5,092 nt of DNA from an uncultured Sutterella sp. (GTDB lineage: Bacteria > Pseudomonadota > Gammaproteobacteria > Burkholderiales > Burkholderiaceae_F). Shown in pieces: positions 1 through 4,662 of this stretch. The DNA is taken from NCBI GenBank assembly GCA_905192805.1, contig CAJJMF010000174.1:1-5092 (forward strand). The letters are read 5' to 3'. Both the position numbers and the translations under genes were made by a program. The notes beneath the pieces were generated by a model that worked only from the letters and a program-made list of their open reading frames with translations, did no database searches and had not been told where the DNA came from. How positions within the stretch are numbered: position 1 is the first letter of the stretch; the number at the start of each line of letters is the position of its first letter.

Positions 1-299
1 GAATTTTTTTTATTTATAATTTAACCCTTGACAAGCACCGCAAAATGTGCCCCCCTCAATTTAGTGTCAATAGGTAGAAACCCTTAAAATAACACATACT
101 TGATCAGGATTAAATGCTTAGAATGCTTGCATATAGTTGATTAATGAGTGTTTATTGAATATTTTATTTACACGCTGCTGATATCCCTTAGTGTTTAGAA
201 TTTTTTATGCAAAAAATACCTGAGGAAAGTGTGAAAATACTCTGTCACTTGAAAACAGAAATGGTTCTTAACTAATAGACTAAAAGGAAATTATTACAA
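1..299. other. AT-rich intergenic region, no gene seen
   Basis: No open frame of useful length with a start and ribosome binding site is visible on either strand. There is a TATAAT at 15-20 (+), but its -35 would lie outside the window. A TTGACA at 28-33 (+) has only a run of C where its -10 should be. A small inverted repeat GCAC/GTGC (35-38 and 47-50) is too short to call a terminator. A weak Shine-Dalgarno, AAGGA at 284-288, lies 11 nt before the acetyltransferase ATG. The promoter of that gene is probably in this stretch, but I cannot place it with confidence. Confidence 0.6.
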
Positions 300-788
300 A
301 TGACGTTTTCAATTCGTCCCTGCACCCTCGCAGATTTAGATGCTTTAACGGAAATTGAAGAAAAGAGCTTCCCTCCCGAAGAGAAGGCGAGTCGTGAGCG
401 CTTCAAGGAACGCTTGGCCGCCTTTGGTGATTGCTTCTTGATTCTGGAAGACGACGGCAAACCGGTCGGCTTAATTGACGGGATGGTGACCAATAGTGAA
501 GTGATTGAAGATCCGATGTTTGAGAACGCTACGTTACACAATCCCCAAGGGACGATTCAATCGGTTTTTGGGTTATGCGTGTTGCCCGAATATCGTCGTC
601 GTGGTGGTGCCGCGATGCTCATGGAGGCTTTCATTGAAAAAGCTAAGCGTGAAGGGCGCAAAGCGGTCATTTTGACGTGTAAAGAGCGTCTGATTCCCTA
701 CTACAGTAAGTTTGGCTTTGAGAACAAAGGGGTATCTGGCTCGGTGCACGGTGGTGCTCAATGGTACGACATGATCTTGTGGCTCTAA
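300..788 (+). CDS. GNAT family N-acetyltransferase, AANAT-like
   Basis: This 162-residue protein is a single GNAT domain, expected to move an acetyl group from acetyl-CoA to an amine in the cytoplasm. Motif A, which holds the CoA pyrophosphate, is seen as VLPEYRRRGGAAMLM (residues 94-108), with R99-x-x-G102-x-A104 fitting the R/Q-x-x-G-x-G/A rule. Motif B follows as LTCKERLIPYYSKFGF (125-140). This resembles the corresponding segment of arylalkylamine N-acetyltransferase, where the Tyr of the PFY segment acts as acid; Y135 is the likely counterpart. The paired His residues that AANAT carries before motif A are not evident, so the substrate should not be assumed to be an arylalkylamine. The length is normal and both termini look complete. 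The ATG is preceded by AAGGA at 11 nt, slightly long but workable. The gene lies 80 bp before dnaQ in the same direction, so it may be transcribed separately. The family call is firm; the substrate is unknown. Confidence 0.9.
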   Translation: MTFSIRPCTLADLDALTEIEEKSFPPEEKASRERFKERLAAFGDCFLILEDDGKPVGLIDGMVTNSEVIEDPMFENATLHNPQGTIQSVFGLCVLPEYRRRGGAAMLMEAFIEKAKREGRKAVILTCKERLIPYYSKFGFENKGVSGSVHGGAQWYDMILWL

Positions 789-820
789 CCCCTCGATAAC
801 CTCTGGGCGAAGCTTTCGTC

Positions 821-826
821 TACAAT
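821..826 (+). promoter_or_regulatory. Possible -10 box for dnaQ
   Basis: TACAAT in the 80-bp gap before dnaQ matches the sigma-70 -10 consensus at 5 of 6 bases and lies about 43 nt before the dnaQ ATG. No convincing -35 is present at 16-18 bp upstream, so the call is weak. A short inverted repeat GGTGA (827-831) / TCACC (839-843) starts directly after it, around the expected transcription start, and could be an operator half-site pair or chance. Confidence 0.33.
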
Positions 827-868
827 GGTGACTTAAGCTCACCCAGTTCAAGATAGGTCAACACACGG

Positions 869-1630
869 ATGTCAGAAGAGCAACTCGTTCAGATTGTATT
901 GGATACGGAAACGACAGGGTTAACACCCAGTGATACCGATGGCAAGGCTCATCGTATTATTGATATTGGTTGTGTCCGTTTGGCAGGGCGTAACTTGTCG
1001 TTTGATCCGAAAGATCAATATCAGACCTACCTCAATCCAGAGCGCCCCATTCCTGAAGAAACCGTCCGGGTGCACCACATCACGGATGAGATGGTGGCGG
1101 ATAAGCCCAAATTTGCCGATATTGTGGATGATTTTTTGGCGTTCGTGAAAGGGGCTGAACTCCTTATTCACAATGCCGAGTTTGACGTCGGGTTTATTAA
1201 TGCAGAGTTGGCTCGGGTAGGGCGTGGTAAGTTGGAAGACTACTGCCCCAAAATTACCGACACGATTCCTATTGCCAAGACGAAGTTTCCTTTTGCTGGC
1301 TTGGATTACCTGTGCGAAAAGTACGAGATCGATCTTAATGAGCGAAAAGAAAAAGGGCACGGAGCACTCTTAGACTCCTATCTGTTGGCTGAGGTCTACC
1401 TCAAGTTAACCCAAGAGCAAGGGACAATGGAGTTGTCCAACATGACTGATATCAGTGAGGACTACACCAAGATGCCCAGCCCGAGCGCCTTTATTGTTCT
1501 GAAAGCCACTGACGACGAGTTGGCCGAGCACGAACGCATGCTCGACTTGGTGGAAAAGAAATCCAAATCCGTTAGTGCTTGGCGAAAAGCCTTTGCACCG
1601 GAGTCGGTTGAAGCCGAACCAAAGCCTTAA
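869..1630 (+). CDS. dnaQ: DNA polymerase III epsilon subunit (3'-5' proofreading exonuclease)
   Basis: This 253-residue protein is the proofreading subunit of the replicative polymerase core and removes mispaired 3' ends during replication. All DEDDh exonuclease motifs are present. Exo I is LDTETTG with D12 and E14. Exo II is HNAEFDVGF with D106. Exo III-epsilon is HGALLD with H164 and D169. These are the four acidic metal ligands and the general-base His. After the catalytic domain, QGTMEL (184-189) sits where E. coli epsilon has its beta-clamp hexapeptide QTSMAF. The segment ATDDELAEHERMLDLVEKK (213-231) followed by a Trp (W238) matches the E. coli C-terminal region that binds the alpha subunit. 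So this is true proteobacterial epsilon and not a stray exonuclease. Length is close to the E. coli protein (243). The ribosome binding site is weak (TAGGT at 854-858, 10 nt from the ATG). The next gene begins 10 bp after its stop. Confidence 0.97.
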   Translation: MSEEQLVQIVLDTETTGLTPSDTDGKAHRIIDIGCVRLAGRNLSFDPKDQYQTYLNPERPIPEETVRVHHITDEMVADKPKFADIVDDFLAFVKGAELLIHNAEFDVGFINAELARVGRGKLEDYCPKITDTIPIAKTKFPFAGLDYLCEKYEIDLNERKEKGHGALLDSYLLAEVYLKLTQEQGTMELSNMTDISEDYTKMPSPSAFIVLKATDDELAEHERMLDLVEKKSKSVSAWRKAFAPESVEAEPKP

Positions 1631-1636
1631 AGGAGG
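1631..1636 (+). promoter_or_regulatory. Strong Shine-Dalgarno that fixes the flavodoxin start
   Basis: AGGAGG follows the TAA of dnaQ directly and lies 4 nt before the ATG at 1641. It is a full match to the anti-Shine-Dalgarno core, and it rejects the longer in-frame start at 1575 inside dnaQ. The closeness of stop and site suggests translational coupling between dnaQ and the flavodoxin gene. Confidence 0.9.
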
Positions 1637-1640
1637 CACT

Positions 1641-2177
1641 ATGACAGAGTCTACCCCTACCACTCGCCCCTTGATCATTATTAGCTCACGCACGGGCAAT
1701 ACGATGACCGTTGGTCATGCGATTTGTGATGGGTTGCCCGGTTGCGTAATGATGCGCCCCGCAGAAGTGCCTGAGGATTTAACCCCCTTTAATCCTGTTC
1801 TCTTAGGGTTCTGGAACGACAATAACGATGCGCCCGAAGAAATGAAGCGCATTGCAAAGCGCTTACACAATAAACAGATTGGTTGTTTTGCGACCATGGG
1901 GGGAAATCCCGAAACCGAAGACGCACGCAATTGGATGAAAGAAACGAGCAAGAAGCTCGTTGAAGCCGGTAGCAACAATCGACTCGTGCGGACGTTCCTC
2001 TGCCAGGGACGCATTGACCCAGAACAATTCAGCCAAATGACTGCGCTTTTAGAGGGGCAACTCAAGGATGTGGATGATCCGCAAGCGCACCGTCGCCACA
2101 GTGAAACGCATCCTGACCGACTCGATTTATCGAAAGCCGTGGAGCTCTTCCGTGGGGCCTTTGGCAATATGTGGTAA
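1641..2177 (+). CDS. Short stand-alone flavodoxin family protein
   Basis: This 178-residue protein has a flavodoxin-like fold and probably binds FMN for electron transfer in the cytoplasm. A short beta strand LIIISS leads into the phosphate loop SSRTGNT (residues 15-21), which fits the S/T-x-T-G-x-T signature. Family landmarks follow: LLGFWNDNNDAP (54-65), IGCFATMGG (80-88) and FLCQGRIDP (119-127), with HPDRLDL near the C-terminus (157-163). The GFW and CQGxIDP segments are, from my knowledge of the families, typical of the small flavodoxin group that includes BilS, the accessory flavodoxin of some bilirubin reductase operons. No BilR or other redox partner is in this window, so that role is not claimed. 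The start is set by AGGAGG at 4 nt; a longer frame from 1575 would overlap dnaQ. It is probably in one transcript with dnaQ and the downstream HTH gene. Specific redox partner unknown. Confidence 0.87.
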   Translation: MTESTPTTRPLIIISSRTGNTMTVGHAICDGLPGCVMMRPAEVPEDLTPFNPVLLGFWNDNNDAPEEMKRIAKRLHNKQIGCFATMGGNPETEDARNWMKETSKKLVEAGSNNRLVRTFLCQGRIDPEQFSQMTALLEGQLKDVDDPQAHRRHSETHPDRLDLSKAVELFRGAFGNMW

Positions 2178-2212
2178 GGTTACTGTTTTTTCAGTTCGCG
2201 CTTAACCGACAA

Positions 2213-2806
2213 ATGTCAAACGAAAAAAATACAAACGATACGATGGGAAAAACGGAAGACGTACAGGTGTCTGAGCCGGTTCGTTACGCCTATGCCAAAC
2301 GCGTTCGCTCCTTAGTGCGCTCCAAGTATGTACAAATCAAGAGTACCCAGGAATTAGGCGCACTGTTGCGCATTGTGCGTCAGCGTATGAATCTCACACA
2401 AGGGGAAGCGGCTGCGTGTTGTGGGGTAGGGCGTCGCTTTTATATCGAGTTAGAAAACGGCAAGGAGAACTTGTACTTTGGGAAGATGCTCGAAGTGCTC
2501 GATACCCTCGGTATTCAACTCTTTGTGGGAGGATTAGGGGCCGCGTTTTCACCCGAAGAATTGGCGATGGCCCCGCTTAAACTTGAGCCGAGTGACGCAC
2601 AACATATCTGGAACGTGGAACTGTCGACCCATATGCCCATGCCCTATGAAGAAGCGGCTAAACCCAATACGGGACGAGCGATTGGCAGTGTAGGGATGCA
2701 GTGGCGTGGACGCCAAAGTCTCTTCCAAATCGATAATGTGACGTATCAATACGATGAAGCGACAAAGCTCTTGGTAAGTACGCCCACGTTAGGAAAAACT
2801 TCCTAA
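2213..2806 (+). CDS. HipB/Xre-like HTH protein with an unrecognised C-terminal domain
   Basis: From the ATG at 2213 this protein has 197 residues. A polar N-terminal tail of about 40 residues leads into an Xre/HipB-type DNA-binding domain (about 44-104). The visible core is TQELGALLRIVRQRMNLTQ, then an Ala/Cys/Gly turn, RRFYIELENGKENLYFGKML and LDTLGIQLFV. The order of these pieces resembles the HipB antitoxins of the y4mF style. The remaining 90 or so residues, rich in Pro, Met and Gln and including HIWNVELSTHMPMP and MQWRGRQSLFQIDNVTYQYDE, match no family I recognise and are longer than a usual HipB tail. No toxin gene follows in the same direction; the neighbour is convergent. The start is uncertain: a GTG at 2171 overlaps the flavodoxin stop and an ATG exists at 2243; none of the three has a clear Shine-Dalgarno. 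It is probably the last gene of the dnaQ-flavodoxin transcript. It may be an orphan antitoxin or a dedicated regulator. Confidence 0.75.
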   Translation: MSNEKNTNDTMGKTEDVQVSEPVRYAYAKRVRSLVRSKYVQIKSTQELGALLRIVRQRMNLTQGEAAACCGVGRRFYIELENGKENLYFGKMLEVLDTLGIQLFVGGLGAAFSPEELAMAPLKLEPSDAQHIWNVELSTHMPMPYEEAAKPNTGRAIGSVGMQWRGRQSLFQIDNVTYQYDEATKLLVSTPTLGKTS

Positions 2807-2809
2807 CGT
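2786..2809 (+). repeat. Perfect 10-bp stem-loop across the HTH gene stop codon
   Basis: ACGTTAGGAA (2786-2795) and TTCCTAACGT (2800-2809) are exact reverse complements around a 4-nt AAAC loop. The TAA stop of the HTH gene (2804-2806) lies in the right arm. No T-run follows, so by itself it is not a standard terminator. It may protect the mRNA 3' end, assist the terminator 30 bp downstream, or be a protein-binding inverted repeat. Confidence 0.8.
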
Positions 2810-2836
2810 ACAGCGTTCACCGACGAAAAAACGATC

Positions 2837-2876
2837 AAAAAGAAGCCCCAGGATCAATGCCCTAGGGCTCTTTTTT
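2837..2876. terminator. Bidirectional rho-independent terminator between convergent genes
   Basis: The stem pairs AGCCC (2844-2848) with GGGCT (2865-2869) and AGG (2850-2852) with CCT (2861-2863), with one C/A mismatch and an 8-nt loop. On the plus strand CTTTTTTC follows. On the minus strand the mirror side gives TTCTTTTT, because AAAAA lies at 2837-2841. It therefore serves both the rightward HTH gene and the leftward HipA-family gene, and sits 30 bp and about 58 bp beyond their stops respectively. Confidence 0.9.
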
Positions 2877-2895
2877 CACCCAAAGCAGGAATGAA

Positions 2896-2909
2896 AGTGA
2901 GCGCTCACT
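2896..2909. repeat. Perfect 14-bp palindrome AGTGAGCGCTCACT
   Basis: The sequence is its own reverse complement with no spacer. It lies in the convergent gap between the terminator and the 3' end of the HipA-family gene. Its inner 12 bases, GTGAGCGCTCAC, equal the core of the symmetrised lac operator, so it has the form of a LacI-family or other dimer binding site. Its place downstream of both genes argues against a normal promoter operator. Confidence 0.6.
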
Positions 2910-2934
2910 ATCGTTGATATCCCTGTCAGAGAGC

Positions 2935-4269
2935 CTACTCAAATAAACTCGCCATCAAACTGACATCGGAGGGGTTCGCTCCACTTTCCACCGCAATACT
3001 TTCCCAATCGCGTAGCGCTCGACGTAGTGTCATGAGGCGCATTTTGGCGTCGGAGGTGCGTAATCCAAAGTAGGGGGCGAGCGCTACACAGTCTTCCACA
3101 TCGTAAAGGGGTTTGCGACCATCGGCGGTTATGCCCCCTTGACGTGATCCGTAGCCGACAGGAGCCCACTCGAGTTGATGGGCTGGGGCGAGACGCCAAC
3201 CGTTCGGTTCACGAATAAACTGCCAGCGTTCGGGGCGATCACCTGAACGATTCGTCAGTAGGGTATAGGCTAAACGATCCCAGAGTTTAGGTAGGTCTTC
3301 GCCGGGGGCGGCTCCCTCACGATTCAAAATGTCTGCCATACTCAGGTAGCTCACGGGAACCGGGCGGCCCGTGCGAGGATGGACTCGATAGGCAAGCGTC
3401 GTACTACTGGCGCAGTGGCGAATATGCGAGCGAATGACGGTACGATCGCGTACTCGCTCCGAGACATTAAGACGATCAAAGCGTTCCAAGGTTAAAACTG
3501 ATTCCCCCATACGACGTGCATAGTTATAGTCCACGGTCTCGATGCCACAGGCACGGGCCATTTTCAGGGCGAAAGCACGCCAAAACGGCACATCGTAAGC
3601 ATCACGTAGGCTAGGGAGGACAACCTGAATCGGGCGACGCTCGGTAGTCATCGTAAAGCTCAGCCGTTCATCAGGGGTGAGCGACGCACGACGCAATACG
3701 GCTTGTTCGTCGGCAGTGTTTTTCCCGCGTTCGAACGCGTGAAACGCAAAAACGAGCTCCGTGAGGTCATTGAGGTGCATCGGGCTCTGATGTGTCAGGG
3801 CTGGTCCCGACTCAGGTACAAAAAGAAGACCACCAATTGTAACTGAATGGTCGGGAAGCAAAATCGCACCTAAAAGACTTTTTGAGGCATAAGGACTCCA
3901 CCCCGCCGGAGGGGCTTCGTTGGGTAGGGGATCAAAGAAGAGCTCAGCATCGGGGTGGGGTTGTCGGTCTTTGATGAACCCAAAGGTACGCAAATTTCCA
4001 AGCGGTTTTTGCACGCCTAACTTTAACGGGCAGTCGAGTCCTAAGGCGAACCCTTGGCTACACCAACCGAGGCTGTATTCAAAACTGGGTCGCTCATTCA
4101 TCGCAGCACGTACCGGAGTGCCTGGGCGAGGGGATCGGGTCTCCTGATTTTCACTCACGCTCGGCTCATTGGCAGGAAGATGAGTAGGGAATGTAATCCA
4201 ACCAATCAAAGGAAAGTGATCTATCCACGCGGCGCGAACTTCATAACGATTGGGTAGGGAAGTACTCAT
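2935..4269 (-). CDS. HipA-family protein lacking the kinase catalytic residues
   Basis: This 444-residue protein has normal HipA length and order. HipA toxins are Ser/Thr kinases that phosphorylate aminoacyl-tRNA synthetases (GltX for E. coli HipA) and are held inactive by HipB. N-terminal domain landmarks include CPLKLG (80-85), IGGLLF (145-150, cf. VGALRF) and a Pro/Ser-rich insert at about 36-62. In the C-terminal part I see a DVPFW segment (226-230), ARACGI (238-243), RFDR (263-266), SYLSMADIL (307-315), EDLPKLW (324-330), DWESIA (421-426) and MASLFE (439-444). Aligned by eye, the Gly-rich loop SxGGARPK is absent around 198-206, and the Lys of IAKFPS is V217. The N-T-D-x-H-x-x-N catalytic motif reads NRSGDRPE (340-347), putting S342 at the catalytic Asp and E347 at the metal-binding Asn. 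LAPAYDL reads LAPAHQL, placing Q365 at the metal Asp. Kinase activity is therefore unlikely. The frame has no break. It starts 11 bp after hipB with AGAGAA upstream. Confidence 0.85.
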   Translation of the reverse strand: MSTSLPNRYEVRAAWIDHFPLIGWITFPTHLPANEPSVSENQETRSPRPGTPVRAAMNERPSFEYSLGWCSQGFALGLDCPLKLGVQKPLGNLRTFGFIKDRQPHPDAELFFDPLPNEAPPAGWSPYASKSLLGAILLPDHSVTIGGLLFVPESGPALTHQSPMHLNDLTELVFAFHAFERGKNTADEQAVLRRASLTPDERLSFTMTTERRPIQVVLPSLRDAYDVPFWRAFALKMARACGIETVDYNYARRMGESVLTLERFDRLNVSERVRDRTVIRSHIRHCASSTTLAYRVHPRTGRPVPVSYLSMADILNREGAAPGEDLPKLWDRLAYTLLTNRSGDRPERWQFIREPNGWRLAPAHQLEWAPVGYGSRQGGITADGRKPLYDVEDCVALAPYFGLRTSDAKMRLMTLRRALRDWESIAVESGANPSDVSLMASLFE

Positions 4270-4280
4270 TGTCGATTCTC

Positions 4281-4595
4281 TTAAATGGCACGATCTGTTT
4301 TCTTTTGGCGAACACGTTGAGGAAGATTTTTTTCTTCCATGAGCATACCAACGCTATCTTGATCATAGCTACATAGATCAGAGAGATTCTGAATCAGACC
4401 TAAGGCATTAATGACACTTGCCACATTAGCCATTGCAATTCCAGGATCGCCTTTCTCTATTTTAGAAAGTGTATTGAGTGAAATTCCTGAACGTTCTGCC
4501 ACGATAGCTTGTGTGAGTCGGCGTCGGATTCGTGCTGCTTTGAGGTTCTGTCCGAGAGCGATTAGCGCTTCTTCAACAGCAAAAGAATGTCGCAT
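4281..4595 (-). CDS. hipB: HipB-type antitoxin/autorepressor
   Basis: This 104-residue Xre-family protein is the usual partner encoded before a HipA-family gene. The helix-turn-helix spans about residues 16-69: LGQNLKAARIRRRLTQ, then AERSGISLNTLSKIEKGDPGI, with ALGL closing the last helix. The C-terminal piece DSVGMLMEEKNLPQRVRQKK (80-99) has the LPxRVR ending common in HipB proteins paired with HipA. The family binds operators upstream of its own operon as a dimer and docks on HipA. I chose the ATG at 4595 because GAGG lies 4 nt upstream; an in-frame TTG at 4607 would add four residues and overlap that site. It is the first gene of a two-gene leftward operon, 11 bp before the HipA-family gene. 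Hand counting of 4321-4560 gives about 44% GC, against about 54% in sampled parts of the partner gene. HipB looks intact and able to bind DNA. Confidence 0.9.
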   Translation of the reverse strand: MRHSFAVEEALIALGQNLKAARIRRRLTQAIVAERSGISLNTLSKIEKGDPGIAMANVASVINALGLIQNLSDLCSYDQDSVGMLMEEKNLPQRVRQKKTDRAI

Positions 4596-4632
4596 AAGAC
4601 CTCGCAAGATGAGTATTAATCTATATAACTCA

Positions 4633-4649
4633 CATTATATTGCGAATAA
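4633..4649 (-). repeat. 17-bp direct repeat, copy 1, candidate HipB operator
   Basis: On the minus strand it reads TTATTCGCAATATAATG and contains the -10 of the hipB promoter. Within it, TTAT-N7-ATAA forms an inverted repeat, as expected for a dimeric HTH protein. The second copy at 4789-4805 differs at one base. Operator function is inferred from position and symmetry, not from a known consensus. Confidence 0.5.
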
Positions 4650-4662
4650 GGAATTTTGTCTA
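4634..4662 (-). promoter_or_regulatory. Sigma-70 promoter of the hipB-hipA-like operon
   Basis: Reading leftward, TAGACA (4662-4657) is followed by exactly 17 bp and then a perfect TATAAT (4639-4634). The -35 matches the consensus at 5 of 6 bases. Transcription would start near 4627, giving a leader of about 30 nt before the hipB ATG. The -10 lies inside a 17-bp sequence that is repeated upstream, which is a good place for autorepression by HipB (inference). Confidence 0.8.

Noticed and set aside
28..33. TTGACA as a promoter -35 for the acetyltransferase gene
   Set aside because: The sequence at 16-18 bp downstream is a C-run with no resemblance to a -10, and the gene starts 270 bp away.
920..1360. 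Minus-strand frame of 146 codons inside dnaQ
   Set aside because: It is a shadow of dnaQ; the plus strand carries all exonuclease motifs and no start signal supports the reverse frame.
1575..1640. In-frame upstream ATG that would extend the flavodoxin by 22 residues
   Set aside because: The extension overlaps dnaQ, its residues do not fit the flavodoxin N-terminus, and AGGAGG sits 4 nt before the ATG at 1641.
1715..2167. Minus-strand frame of 150 codons inside the flavodoxin gene
   Set aside because: It is Ser/Arg-rich with no domain signature and is opposite a clear flavodoxin.
2171..2212. GTG start overlapping the flavodoxin stop for the HTH gene
   Set aside because: No Shine-Dalgarno is in place and the added residues are not part of the HTH fold. 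It cannot be fully excluded because the ATG at 2213 also lacks a good site.
2935..4595. HipBST tripartite system
   Set aside because: Only two genes are present and the HipA-like protein keeps its own N-terminal domain, whereas HipT lacks part of it and needs a separate HipS.
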